From positions 12,012,501 through 12,076,500 of the forward strand of contig CAMRHE010000021.1 in the NCBI GenBank assembly GCA_947044405.1: a stretch of DNA of 64,000 nt, in the 5' to 3' direction. This DNA is from Leptodactylus fallax. Taxonomy: Eukaryota > Chordata > Amphibia > Anura > Leptodactylidae. The notes beneath the pieces are model-generated. The model saw only the letters and a program-made list of their open reading frames with translations, searched no databases and was not told the DNA's origin. Numbering within the stretch: position 1 is the first letter of the stretch; each line of letters starts with the position of its first letter. Below are positions 24,133 to 35,130 of the stretch, in pieces. A program made the translations under genes and the position numbers.

Positions 24133-26148
24133 ATGGACGGTTTATTGGAAAAAAAAAGTCATTTTTAATTTTTACATCCCAATGTTAATGGAATCTGTGA
24201 AACAACTGTAGGGTCAAAATTCTCACCATACCCCTTGAGAAATTCCCTGAGGGGTGTAGTTTCCAAAATGGGGTCACTTTTTGGGGGTTTCCATTGTACT
24301 GGTACTTTAGGGGTTCTGCAAATGCGACATGGCACCCGAAAACTATTCCAGCAAAATCTTCTCTCCAAAAGCCAAATAGCGCACTTTCCATTCTGAGCCC
24401 CACCATATACCCATACAGCAGATTACAACCACATGGGAAGTATTCCTGTATTCAGGAGAAACTGTGTAACAAACTTTGGGGCACTTTTTCTCCTTTATCC
24501 TCTTGTGAAAATTAAAAATTTGGGGCTAAATTGATGGTTTATTGGAAAGAAAGTAATTTTTCATTTTCATGTCCCAATGTTAATAAAATCTGTGAAATGG
24601 CTGTGGGGTCAAAATGCTCACTATACCCCGTGATATGTTCTGGGAGGAACGTAGTTTCCAAAATGCGGTCACTTTTGGGGGTTTCCATTATATTGGTACT
24701 CTAGGGGCTCTGCAAATGCGACATGGCACCCGAAAACTATTCCAGCAAAATCTTCTCTCCAAAAGCCAAATAGCGCACTTTCCATTCCGAGCCCAGCCAT
24801 GTACCCATACAGCAAATTACGATCGCATATGGGGTATTGCCGTGTTCAGGAGCAATTGTGTAACAAACTGTGGGGGGATTTTTCTCCTTTAACCCCTTGT
24901 GAAAATGAAAACTGTGGGGATAAAGTGATGTTTTAGTAATTTTTCATTTACACATCCCAATGTTAATAAAATCTGTGAAACGGCTGTGGGATCAAAATGC
25001 TCAGTATACCCCTTGATAAATTCTGTCAGGGGTGTAGTTTCCAAAATGGGGTCACTTTTGGGTGGTTTCCAATGTATTGGTACTCTAGGGGCTCTGCAAA
25101 TGAGACATGGTACCTGAAAACTATTCCAGCAAAATCTGCTTTTCAAATGCCAAGTGTCGCTCTTTCTTTCCTGTGCGCTGCTGTGTGCCAAAAATCATTT
25201 TACACCCATATGTGGGGTATTTCTGTACTCGGGAGAAATTGCACAACAAACTGTGAGATGTATTTTCTCCTTCAACCCTTTGTGAATATGTTAATTTTAG
25301 GGATAAATGAATGTATTATTGGATAAAAATGAAATGTCTAAATTTCACCTCCATATTGTTTTAATTCTTGAGAAATGCTTAAAGAGTTAACAAACTTCCC
25401 AAATGCTGTTTTGAATTATTTGAGGGGTGCAGTTTTGAAAATGGGGTGATTTATGGGGGTTTGTAATATATAGGTCTTTATAATCCCCTTCAGAACTGAA
25501 GTGGTCCCTAAAAAATGAGTTTGGGAAATTTTCTTGTAAATCTGGAAAATCGCTGTTACACTTGTAAACCTTCTAACATCCAAAATAAATTAAAGGATGA
25601 TTAAAAGATGATGCCGATATAAAGTACAGATATGTTAGATAATATTTATTTATGTATTTTGGTGGTATTGACTATCTGTCTGAAAAGCAGAGCATTTCAC
25701 ATTTTGAAAATTGCAATTTTTTTTCCAAATTTTTCTAAAATTTCCTAATTTTTTATAAATAAATACAAAAATATTGATCAATGTTTACCATTGTTATAGC
25801 ATCTCAAAGATATTGCCATATAAAGTGACACATGTCAGTTTTGAAAAATGAGGCCTGGTCCATAAGGCACTTTTAGGCCCGGTCCTTAACCGGTTAAAGC
25901 ACCTTATATAGTGTATTTGACATCAGTACTATAAGGTGTCCACCTACCACTGTTTATTGGCTGAGAAGCTGTCAGCTGATGTCAGGTGGTGCTACAACAA
26001 CACAGTGACTCACAAGACATGTGTCTCTTCTGTATTTTCCTGTGCAATACATTTGGCTATTTTAGTTTGTCCAAGACGAATTGGCATTTGTTCGGTTTCA
26101 TCAAAAAACAAACAATTTGGAATATTTGGGTTTGTAACAAATCTGTTT

Positions 26149-26163
26149 GCTCATCTCTATTTC
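26149..26163. repeat. hAT-like terminus remnant
   Basis: 'tgctcatctctattt' is the inverted form of 'tagagatgagcga' at 28720-28733, a terminus of a dispersed repeat. The matching left end was not found, so the extent of the element is unknown. Confidence 0.3.
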
Positions 26164-26184
26164 AAAACCATGTTGCAAAGATAA

Positions 26185-26665
26185 GTACACTCCAATGAAA
26201 GTCTTAGAAGCAAAGCTAAAGTTTAGACAATGAAATTATAATGAACAAGAATTCAACCACAAATTAATTGAATTATTAATGAAACAGGTGTCCAGCAGAC
26301 AGTTGGCTATAAAAGGACATCACTTAAGAGAAAGAAAATTCCATTCCATTTAATGCTGTCAGAAATGGCACCACGTGGATGAGAAATGTTGAAAGAACTG
26401 AGAAAGAAATTTTTTTTACACAAGAAAGGTGAAGGCTACAAGAAGAACAGTAAAGCTTTCCTTATCAGTCAGAATACTGTAGCAAAAGTGAAACTAAAAT
26501 TTAACAAAGAGGGAACTAAAATTAATACCTAAACAGGAGTGTCCTCTGATGAGTGGGGTTGAAGAAATTTGACATGCAAGTTCACTGCAGTTAGCTAAAG
26601 AAATAGAAAGCCAAGCTGGGGTGAGTGTTTCCCGTGATACAAAAGTCCATCAGTAGCTACAGTGT
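26185..26665 (+). pseudogene. Decayed Tc1 transposase, N-terminal part
   Basis: From 26366 the plus strand reads, with stops and shifts, as MAPRG, ELRKKI, then KAFLISQNTVAKVK and later QLAKEIESQAGVSVSRDT. This is the order of the helix-turn-helix half of a Tc1 transposase ('L...R.kIv', 'is..T...v', 'a....g..vs..T'). The core is separated from this part by about 770 bp of unrelated sequence and continues at 27500-27750. No terminal repeats are recognisable, so the copy is old. Confidence 0.6.
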
Positions 26666-26669
26666 TACC

Positions 26670-27060
26670 ATACTTTTATGTGTTTTATGTGTTCCTCCTC
26701 CCACTCTGAGAGATATTCCTCATAGTCCAAGACTTCCTCTTCCTTCCTTTTTGATGAGTTGGATGAGAGCTGCCAGTGTTTTTTGGATGCAGAGGAGGTT
26801 GAGGTGGAAGACATGAATGTTGGTGGAAGTACTAGTGGAAGGGGGTGTGTGACCAACAACCCCACCATTGCTTCTTTCAATACCATTGAAATATTGGTGT
26901 GGCATTCTGTTCCCATAAAGGGATCATTTTTGTTTACCGAATGGAAATGGGGGACATGCTGCCCAAAGTGGTTATCATTTTTTAATTTTATTTACCCCTG
27001 GCCCCCAGGAAGTTTTCAGTTTATTCCAGACAACCTTTTAATTTTTGCCTATGCTTATGA
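26670..27060. other. Unidentified insert within decayed Tc1
   Basis: Splits the two halves of the decayed transposase. A minus-strand frame (26665-26916) is Ser/Thr/Glu-rich (YEEYLSEWEEEH) without a recognised family and may be part of an old transposon. Boundaries not determined. Confidence 0.3.
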
Positions 27061-27065
27061 TTCAA

Positions 27066-27290
27066 GCAGGGGAGTAACTAGCAAAGACTGGGCCCCATAG
27101 CAAACTTTTGATTTGGGCCTCACACGGTATAATGCCCCATTTACGCACTGTAATGTCCCAAAGTGGCCTCTAGACAGTAGAATATCTATTAGTGGCACCT
27201 CCACACAGTATAATGTCCCATAGTGGCCCCTCTACACAGTATAATATCCTATAGTGGCTCCACCACACAGTATAATGTGTGGAGGAAGCA
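27066..27290. repeat. Repeat end plus inverted copies of the 'ggggccactatgggacat' minisatellite
   Basis: Begins caggggagtaactagcaaag followed by actgggcccc, matching (inverted) the block at 3233-3264. It continues with 'cacagtataatgtcccatag' and 'tggcccct' units of about 30 bp. These are the reverse complement of the units at 2676-3185. Confidence 0.6.
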
Positions 27291-27424
27291 CAGTGTATGG
27301 TCAAACTCATAGTTTGTATCCACTGCTTACCATCAATTTTTCCCTAGACATACACGTCACTTTTACTTTGACATTACTTCAGCTGTGTTTGCCTTAGAGA
27401 GCTAGAAATTGTATAGATGTTACT

Positions 27425-27770
27425 ATGAGTGCTGACAGTCTTGCTGTCAGCTATGTTTTAAGCCAATTTAAGTTATGGTTTGCATTAAACTTGTTTTTGG
27501 AACTAATGGCTTCAAAAATGTATGGTAGTATCATGAATTCTCAGATGTACTGTTCTAGATTGAAAGATACGATGCTATCGTCATTCTTTGACCTTGAACT
27601 TTTCCAACAAAACAATGGTCCAAAACACACATCTAAGGCCACGGTTGAATTTCTGAAGAAGAACAAGGTGAAAGTGACTCAGTGGCCAAGTATGTCTTCT
27701 GATCTCAACTCAAACACCTACAGTATGGGCAATTCTGAAGAGACAAGCTGAGCATCACTCTCTAAATTTT
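27425..27770 (+). pseudogene. Decayed Tc1 transposase, C-terminal part
   Basis: The open frame 27425-27751 contains [20 protein letters not shown] and [13 protein letters not shown], the second-Asp and Glu region of Tc1. The catalytic Asp is Asn (QQNNG) and the 'NPIE' segment is lost after SDLNS, so the copy is catalytically dead even where open. It pairs with the N-terminal piece at 26185-26665. Confidence 0.75.
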
Positions 27771-27793
27771 GTAATCTAAGTTACTATATATTA

Positions 27794-28716
27794 TTAACCC
27801 CTTCACGCATTCTCACGTACATGTACGTGGGAGAATGTGGTTAGTTACCGCATCCCCACGTACAGGTACATGACGGTGATCGAGCGGGCTCAGAAGCGGA
27901 GCCCGTGCTATCACCGCGGGAGCCCGGCTGTATTTGACAGCCAGGCTCCCGCTGCAACAGCGGGGACCAGTGATAACACCGATCCCCGCCGATCCCCACC
28001 GATCCCCGCTGTTTAACTCTTAAGATGTTTGCTAGCGGCACTGAGTGCCGCGGGCGACATCGGGAGAGGGTGTTAGCTGTAACTGACAGCTAACACCCTG
28101 CTCCTTAACCTCCGATCAGCGCTGAGCTGATTTTAACCTGACCACGGCATCCAAGGGGTTCCGCCATGTTGCCGTTCCCGGCACCCCCGCGGCGAGATCG
28201 GGGGGTACCGATATCTATAATAGGCAGCCCGGGGTCTGGTCAGTGACCCCAGGCTGCCTGAAGCCCCCACTACCTGGTTGATCCTGCTGGGACCTCTGGA
28301 AATCAACCTATGTCTACATAGGCTGAATTCCTGTATAAACTGCAATACACGTGTATTGCAGTCTATAGTGCTGAATCAGCGATTAGACTATTGTTGGTTC
28401 AGGTGTCCTAGTGGGACATATAAAAAAAAAGATAATATTTATTAACTTATTTGGGTGGTATGACTATCTGTTTGAAAAGCAGAGCATTTCACATTTTGAA
28501 AATTGTGATTTTTTTTTCCAAATTTCCTATTTTTTTTATAAATAAATACAAAAATATTAATCAATGTTTACCACTAACATGAAGTACAATGTCTCAAAAT
28601 CACTTGTGCAAGTTAAAGCGTCTTAAAGTTATTGCCATATAAAGTGACATATGTCAGTTTTGAAAAATGAGGCCTGGTCTTTAACGCACTTTTGGGCTCA
28701 GACCTGAAGGGGTTAA
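27794..28716. mobile_element. Short TTAA-flanked derivative of the large element (915 bp)
   Basis: TTAA (27794-27797 and 28713-28716) flanks CCCCTTCACGC and an inverted CCTGAAGGGG. Shared blocks with 18838-25893 include 'gacagctaacaccctgctcc', 'gcatccaaggggttccgcca', 'gtgaccccaggctgcctgaa' and, near the right end, 'gaaaagcagagcatttcaca'. The whole ~390-bp tandem array is absent, so this is an internal-deletion form or the large copy is an expanded form. GC-rich palindromic blocks 27860-27950 are additional. Confidence 0.65.
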
Positions 28717-28954
28717 TAGAGATGAGCGATTTTAGGAAATCTTCGATTCTCCACGATTCCAGATTTCCTCACGCTTTGATGCATTGAATCGCATTTTTAA
28801 AAAAAATTCACATGAACAAGGGGAAAGGGACTCTGGGAGCGCCGGATCACCCACAATGCCATGCATGCAGCTAATCAGCAACCAGCAGGACCTATGATGT
28901 CACAGCCCTATAAAAACCCTTGGCCATTTTAGGTACAGTCATTCCACATCTCTC

Positions 28955-30243
28955 TTAGGGAGCGTTCACACTACCGTTGGTGTCCGTCAGTAGTGTCCGT
29001 TGCTATTGTCCGTTACAAGATTTTAGCAACGGACACTAGTTGAACCGTCAGAAATCCGTTAAAATTTCCATTCATTTCAATGGGTTTTTATATTGTGTCC
29101 GTTAATGTCCGTTTGTGTCCGTTTACACCAAATCCGTCAGAAGTCTGTTATTTTTTCACGGACAAAAAATCCTACATGCAGGACTTTTTGTCCGTTTGAA
29201 AAAAACGGATTCTTGACGGACAGCAAGTGTCCGTTATTTTTTTAACATTGAAGTCTATGGGTAACGGACTTATAATGGACAGTAACTGATAGCCATCAGT
29301 TACTGTCCATTATTTTATGTCCGTTTACTTTCCCTGCGCATGCTCAGGAAGGAGAAACAAACAAACAAACAAAAATAGCAGTGTTAGAGGACATTTCGTG
29401 TCCTCAGGCACATGCGGTTTTACATACCGCTAGAAAGCCGACAGCGCGCTGAATTTAGCGGACTGCTGGCTTTCCCGGTATGTGCCCCGGGGCTGGAGAT
29501 ATCGGCGGTGTAATGTTTTACTGTTAGAAGTGCGTTGTGAGGAACTCCCTCCCTGATACTTCTCTTTGTTCAGAGACTTGTACTGAGGGGGCGTTCCTCA
29601 CAGCTTGAGCGTCATCGCTGGGCTGTGAGGAACGCCCCCTCTCTCTGTTCTCGTCTATAGCCGGGTACTGTCAGAGGAACTCCCTCCCCGACACTTCTCT
29701 TTGTTCAGAGACTTGTACTGATGTGCCCTCTCTCTGTTCTCGTCTATAGCCGGGTACTGTCAGAGGAACTCCCATCCTGACACTTCTGTTCGTTCATAGC
29801 GCTGTATGAGGGGGCGTTCCTCACAGCTGAGCGTCATCACTGGGCTGTAAGGAACGCCCCCTCTCTCTGTACTGGTCTATAGCCCTGTACTGTCAGAGGG
29901 GGCGTTCCTTACTGCCCAGCGATGACGCTGAGCTGTGAGGAACGCCCCCTCATACAGCGCTATGGACGAACGAGAAGTGTCAGGGAGAGAGTTCCTCACA
30001 GCGCCCTTCAAACAGTAAGTAAAACATGTACACCGCCGATATCTCCAGCCCCAGGGCACATACCGTGAAAGCCGGCAGTGCGCTGAATTCAGCGCGCTGT
30101 CGGCTTTCTAGTGGTATGTGACATTAAAAAAAGGACACTACCTGATGCTCATCAGTTAGGGTCCGTTATGATAGGTGTCCGTTTATTTTTTTTTAACGGA
30201 CACCTTCATAACGGACTCCAACGGTAGTGTGAACCCTGCCTTA
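28955..30243. mobile_element. 1.28-kb MITE with TTA duplication and complex palindromes
   Basis: TTA (28955-28957 and 30241-30243) flanks ends reading gttcacactaccgttgg and its inverted copy. The outer arms contain repeated 'tgtccgtt' words. The inner arms pair 'ggctggagatatcggcggtg' (about 29490) with its complement (about 30031), and 'cgcgctgaattt' with its complement. The centre (29540-30000) is several ~120-bp direct and inverted copies around 'gaggaacgccccctc'. PIF/Harbinger-like by target size; no transposase. Confidence 0.75.
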
Positions 30244-31206
30244 CTGTAGGGACAGACGTCGGCAGGAGCTAGGGAAAGACATATAGAAGTTCAGGGAAAG
30301 AGGCTTAGCCTTAGAACTGTAGGGAAAGCATAGGGAGGAATTGAGAGAAGAATTTGGGGTGGTTGCAGGGTCATTAACAGCAATAATTTGCAGCTTAATT
30401 CACATTGCCATTATACTGCTGCTCATTACTCATATCTGTGTCATCAAGGTGGAACGCATCAAGCCTTTTGCAGTGTAGTACAGCAAAAAAAAAAAAGTGA
30501 AATATCATACACTAATATCTGCACGCATCTGTAAAAGAAGCCTTTTTAAAGGCCTTTATTATAAGGGGCTTATTCACTGTTCTTACAAGGCATAACATTA
30601 TTCAGTACTATTGTGCCACAGCCATATCTGCACGTATCTGTAAAAAAAAAAACCTTTTTAAAAGGCGTTTATTATAAGGGGCTTATTCACTGTTCTTACA
30701 AGGCATAATATTATTCAGTACTATTGTGCCAAAGAAAACTGAATTATCATCCAATAATATCTGCACTTAACTGTAATAAAGGTCTTTAAAGTGGGGAAAG
30801 ACATAATGACATTATTCACCATTTTGTTACCAGTATAAAGTTGCAGGCAATTTAAAAACAGTATTGTCAATAAAAATTCAATAATTCTTAGCGGTTATCA
30901 GTTATTTAAAGGTCTTTATTAGTGTCAAAACACATAAAAAGGGCCATATTCGCCATTTTGTTACCAGTATAAAGTTGCAGGCCATTTTTAAAACAGTATT
31001 GTCAATAATAATTTAATAATTCTTAGAGGTTATCACTTATTTAAAGGTGTTTATTAGTGTCTAAACCCATAAGGAGGACCATATTTGCCATTTTGTTACC
31101 AGTATAAAGTTGCAGGCCATTTTTAAAACAGTATTGTCAATAATAATTCGCTAATTCAATAATTCTTAGCTGTTATTATCACTTATTTAAAGGTGTTTAT
31201 TAGTGT

Positions 31207-31942
31207 CTAAACCCATAAGGAGGACCATATTCGCCATTTTGTTCCCATTATGCTGATGGAGCCGATACTGCTCCTGCCACCCCCACCCCCTCCCACAGCT
31301 GCCATGCCAGTGCAAGTTGAGCTGTCAGGGCCCCAATGGTCAGACATGCGAGAGGATGGATGATGGCGCAGATAGGCAGCAGCCAACTTACTACATAGGA
31401 TATCGCTATAGTAGTTCAGTTTGTCCTCCCTCTCAGCGGGTGTAAAAAATGCCCCCATTTTTCCCCGGTAGCGAGGGTCTAACATGGTGGAGAGCCAGTA
31501 GTCATCCCTCTGCAGAATGGTGATAATTTGGCTGTCACTGCGCAAGGAAGTCAGCATGCTTCGGGCCATTTGCGCAAGTGACTCCGAGGGACTCCCTGCA
31601 TCCATCTCCACTGCATACTGCCAATGGTGTGTCTGGGTCATTTGCCTCATCATCCTCATCTCCCTCTGGCTGTTCTGGTTGCTCCTGTTCCTCCTCTCTA
31701 CCCATTTGGCTACACATTGTTTGTGCTCCAATGTCCTCCTCATCCTTCTCCTCCAGTTCAGCCCCCACAGGGCTCATGTGGCCTTGAGATGTAGACGCCA
31801 CATCTCCAGTCCCCTGACAATCCAGATTGAAAAGCATCTTTACCAGGATGTGAATCAGTGGAATGACGATGTTCATCCCGTAGTCCTGGCGACTGACTAA
31901 CAAAGTGTCAAAGGGAACGAGCAAACGACAGGTGTTGCGCAT
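31207..31942 (-). pseudogene. hAT-type transposase fragment (C-terminal half)
   Basis: The minus-strand frames are shifted relative to each other. The first (31942-31535) reads LLVPFDTLLV..., then VIPLIHILVKML, then an acidic E/D-rich spacer. The second (31743-31207) continues with SMLTSLRSDSQ and YWLSTMLDPRYRGKMGAFF, followed by ...KLNYYSDILCSKL. 'L.PF...T', 'lP.i..L' and 'LDPRYKgk.FF' are the central and late hAT transposase blocks. The dimerisation-region end is missing or replaced by a Gly-rich tail. Not functional; the frame change lies in the acidic spacer. Confidence 0.75.
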
Positions 31943-31964
31943 GAGCTGCCACTGGCTAATGTGA

Positions 31965-32523
31965 AAGTTACAGTTGTGCTAAAGGCACAGGAAAGTTGGT
32001 CAAAGTTGAAGGAAAGATGAATGCAGCACATTATCAGCAAATACTGGAGGCAAATTTGCACTCATCAGCCAGGAAGCTGCACTTGGGACATACTTGGACG
32101 TTCCAACATGACAACGATCCAAAACACAAGGCCAAGTCAATCTGTCATTGGCTACAGCAGAAGAAAGTGAAGGTTCTGGAGTGGCCATCTCAGTCTCCTG
32201 ACCTCAATATTATTGACCCACTATGGGGAGATCTCAAGTGCGCAGTACATGCAAGACAGCCCAGGAATTTACAGGAAATGGAGACTTTTTGCCAAGAAGA
32301 ATGGGCAGTTTTACCAACTGAGAAAATAAAGAGCCTCATCCACAACTACCACATATGACTTCAAGCTGTCATTGATGTTAGAGGAGGCAATACACGGTAT
32401 TAAGAACAGGGGTATGTGAACTTTTGAACAGGGTCATTTTGATGTTTTTGGTTGTCATCATTATGATTTAAAATGAGAAAACACAGAAGTTTGACAATAA
32501 ATTAATTCAACCAACCACTAACC
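31965..32523 (+). pseudogene. Tc1 transposase C-terminal fragment (second family)
   Basis: The open frame 31996-32358 carries MNAAHYQQILEANL, FQHDNDPKHKAKS (second Asp) and WPSQSPDLNIIDPLWGDLK. The expected NPIE is NIID, so the catalytic Glu position is Asp. It continues into CQEEW..LPTEKIKSLI, the usual C-terminal helix, and stops at 32356. A noncoding tail ending near 32523 would approach the element's right end, but no TIR is complete. The left side abuts the hAT fragment. Confidence 0.85.
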
Positions 32524-32958
32524 ATGAGTGGAGAAAAACTTTTGTGTTATCTCCGACCTAATCTCCCGCTACCTGCCCGCACGTAACCTCAGATTCTCCA
32601 AAGACCTCCTACTCTGCTCTGCTCTTATCTGCTCTTCACACAACCGTCTCCAAGACTTCTCTCGTGCATCCCCCATACTCTGGAACTCATTACCAAGACA
32701 CATAAGAAGGCCCTGAAGACTCACCTATTCAGGAAGGCCTACAACCCCCAATAACGCTACTGTCTCCATACCACCACCTGAACAGCCTCTACCCCCACCT
32801 TCTGTCTTTATCCCTCTTCCCTCATAGATTGTAAGCCCTTGCAAGCAGGGCCCTGTATCCCACTATGCAGTTGGTCACTGTTAGTATTATCTGTTTTGTA
32901 TATCTTGTGTACCGTATGTAAATCCTCAAATGTAAAGCACCATGGAATTAATGGTGCT
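32524..32958 (+). mobile_element. LINE 3' end (CR1/L2-like), 5'-truncated
   Basis: The plus strand encodes a short C-terminal RT-element tail: ...LQDFSRASPILWNSLPRHIR, then (after a shift) a ...KTHLFRKAYN-like reading. It is followed by a 3' UTR with 'catagattgtaagcccttgc' and 'aaatgtaaagcaccatggaa', ending in 'ttaatggtgctatata'. This 3' end type matches the inverted one at 33312-33355. Truncated at the left; target duplication not resolved. Confidence 0.65.
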
Positions 32959-32959
32959 A

Positions 32960-33290
32960 TATACAGTATAGATCAACAAGTGCTAAGCATCTCTGGGAAC
33001 TCCTTCAAGACTGTTGGAAGACCATTTCAGGTGACTACCTCTTGAAGCTCATCAAGAGAATGCCAAGAGTGTGCAAAGCAGTAATCAAAGCAAAAGGTGG
33101 CTACTTTGAAGAACCTAGAATATAAGACATATTTTCAGTTGTTTCACACTTTTTTGTTAAGTATATAATTCCATGTGTGTTAATTCATAGTTTTGATGCC
33201 TTCAGTGTGAATCTACAATTTTTATAGTCATGAAAATACAGAAAACTCTTGGAATGAGAAGGTGTATCCAAACTTTTGGTCTGTACTGTA
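32960..33290 (+). mobile_element. Tc1 right end with transposase tail (third family)
   Basis: The plus-strand frame from 32985 reads HLWELLQDCWKTISGDYLLK, then RMPRVCKAVIKAKGGYFEEP and a stop near 33123, the C terminus of a Tc1 transposase. It is followed by a noncoding tail and a terminus reading ccaaacttttggtctgtact ending at 33288 with TA at 33289-33290. The rest of the element is lost; the LINE end precedes it directly. Confidence 0.75.
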
Positions 33291-33294
33291 TAAT

Positions 33295-35130
33295 AGTGTA
33301 ATAATTGACACAATAGGAGTGAGGGCCCTGCTCTCAAGAGCTTACAATCTATGAGGTAGTGGGGGGTGACACAAGAGGTAGCAGGGGTGACATAGGAGGT
33401 AGCATTGCTTATACAGTGGACCAGTCATTTTTATGATAAAGGTGACTTTAATTACTCAAATAAATAAAACTATATGAGCCGGTCCCCAGCCAGTGTATTT
33501 TTATGAACAGATACAATATGTCTGGGCATACATGGTTACACTTCTGACAAGGGCATCATGTCCTGCGGGGTAATGGTGGGCGTAAACAGAGGAGGGTTAG
33601 TTTTAACGAGCATAACTGCAGAAGTGTTTAGATCAGGAAATGTGATAGACCTGCTGGAAGTGTGTCTTTAGGATGGGTTTGAAGCTGTAGAAGTTGGGAG
33701 TTAATCTGATTGTCTGAGGTATAGCATTCCAGAGAAGTGGTGCGGCTAGGGAGAAATCCTGGAGACAGGAGTGGGAGGTTCTAATTATAGAGGATGTTAG
33801 TCTTAGGTCATTGGCTTAGGTTGGGTGATAAACAGAGATGAGGGAGGAAATAGAGAGGTGCAACATTACGGAGAGCTTTGTAAATGAAGGTAATAAGTTT
33901 ATATTGTATTCTATAGTGAATAGGCAGCCAGTGTAGTGACTAACACAGACCGGAGGCATCAGTGTACTGTTTAGACTGATAGATGATCTTGGCTGCCACA
34001 TTCACAATAGATTGTAGAGGAGAGAGTTTAGTGAAGGGAAGACCAATTAATAGGGATTCACAGTAGCCAAGTCTAGAGTGAATCAGGGCAACAGTAAGGG
34101 TTTCTGTTATTTCCATGGTAAGGAAAGGGCAGATTCTGGAGATGTATTTGAGGTACAAGTGATATGAGCGTGCGTGTAACGTTCTGGGTCTGGTTCGGAG
34201 TCTTTTAGTGCAACTTACTTGGGGTAATTGCTAGGCTGATAATGTAGTCAGAGGAAGCCAGTGGTTGATGCACAAGGTGAACGTCAGTATTAGAGGAGAA
34301 GGCAATACCATAGTCAGGATGAAGCCAGGGGTCGATGCACAAGATGAACGTCAGTATTAGCAGCAGAGCAGGAGAGGCTAGCTAGATTACAGGCTAAGAG
34401 CACAATAAACTCACAAAGCAGGAAGTGCAAGGCTGGGTTTAAATAGGAAGTTCAATCAATGAACAGGGTAGAGCAAACCAGAGAGGCAGGAACTGAAACT
34501 AGAGACACTGGGAACTAGGCTTTAGATGAGGACAGGAGCTGTCCAGGAGGCTGAATAGCTCAGTTGGAAGAGCTACAGCCTGGGGCACTGAAGTCCCTGG
34601 GTTCAAGTCCTGACAATTCGAGTGATTGGATTTGAAGGGCAAAGAAAAGGTGTGAGTCCAACATAACCCCGTGGAGTTATGGTAGACCTCAGACTACAAT
34701 GGAAATTTCAGGTTTAGGTCACTTAGTAGATGGTGGAAACAGCAATAGTTCAATCTTTGAAAGATTCAGTTTCAGATAGAGGGAAGACACAATGTGACAG
34801 TCACTGGTGTTCTGTAGTAATGTAGGGGTGATGTCATGAGAGGAAGTATATATTTGGGTGTCATCAGCATAAAGATACTGAAATTCTGGGGCTGTGTAGA
34901 GTGAGCCTTGGGGAAAGTGACAGAGCCCACAAATGATACACTAATAGTATGATCTGACAGACAGGAAGAGGACCAAGAGAGAGCAGTGTCAATGAGGCTG
35001 AAAAAGCAGAGCAAACTGAGGAAGAGTTGTTGGTCTACAGTGTCAAATTCTGCTAAAAAATCCAGAAGATTAAGAAAAAATCTAAGGAGACTTTTGTAAG
35101 GGTCATTTCAGTAAAGTGCAGCCTCAAGAA
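33295..35130 (-). pseudogene. CR1/L2-type LINE reverse transcriptase, degenerate, minus strand
   Basis: On the minus strand, from right to left: ALSWSSSCLSDHTISVSF (finger/palm border), then a decayed 'F..DDt...' region (IFMLMTPKYI), then LTVALIHSRLGYCESLLIGL followed by LQSIVNVAAKIIY (thumb region of CR1/L2 RTs). After that comes a LWQPRSSISL frame, and finally a 3' UTR whose inverted end is 'ccctgctctcaagagcttac' (33326). Many stops and shifts. A 0.45-kb insert (34180-34620) splits it. No endonuclease domain is visible within the window portion. Confidence 0.75.
34180..34622 (+). repeat. Insert with tRNA-like 3' part
   Basis: The last ~70 bases contain an A-box-like 'tagctcagttgg' (about 34556) and a B-box-like 'gggttcaagtcctg' (about 34600), with a D-arm pairing gctc/gagc. 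The acceptor and T stems are poor, so this is not a functional tRNA; it looks like a tRNA-derived repeat. Upstream (34180-34550) has two ~60-bp direct copies around 'gatgcacaaggtgaacgtca' (34267 and 34335). Confidence 0.5.

Larger units (their letters stand above)
20215..25450. repeat. Tandem array, ~390-bp unit, around 'aaaatggggtcac'
   Basis: Each unit has 'ccttgataaattc', 'ggggtgtagtttcc', 'aaaatggggtcac', 'ggggctctgcaaa', 'gacatggcacc', 'gcgctcctt...ctgtgccc', then 'caaactgtggg' and an AT-rich tail. Landmarks lie at 20260, 21061, 23411, 23783, 24265, 24660, 25043 and 25438. One inverted unit is at about 20640. After removing the nested Tc1 the spacing is 340-480 bp, mostly 380-395. Conserved phrases recur across frames with indels, so this is not coding. 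An ATT microsatellite is at 24104-24131. Confidence 0.8.
18834..25897. mobile_element. Large TTAA-flanked noncoding element with internal tandem array
   Basis: TTAA at 18834-18837 and 25894-25897 are the proposed edges. The left part (18890-19330) and right part (25640-25870) are shared, in the same order, with the short element at 27798-28712. The middle holds a tandem array (20215-25450). One Tc1 insertion (21233-23241) is nested inside. No transposase is present. TTAA target and C-rich/G-rich ends suggest piggyBac-type mobilisation, but the terminal inverted match is weak for this copy, so the boundary call is inference. A 36-bp region near 19000-19042 is a palindrome around 'ccgcggcatccaaggggtt'. 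Confidence 0.5.
28720..31942 (-). mobile_element. Broken hAT element, split by a MITE
   Basis: Starts at the terminus-like tagagatgagcga (28720) next to the TTAA of the preceding element. Carries a hAT transposase pseudogene on the minus strand (31207-31942) and ends where a Tc1 fragment begins (about 31943). The 1.28-kb MITE at 28958-30240 is nested. Internal tandem duplications lie at 30500-30740 (~160 bp, 'cttattcactgttcttacaa') and 30810-31240 (~135 bp, 'ccagtataaagttgcaggc'). The right terminus is missing. Confidence 0.5.

Noticed and set aside
20215..25450. A CRISPR-like or coding repeat array
   Set aside because: Units are ~390 bp, imperfect, without unique spacers, and shift frame between units. 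This is a eukaryotic noncoding tandem repeat.
34555..34622. A functional tRNA gene
   Set aside because: A- and B-box-like words are present, but acceptor and T stems do not pair properly.
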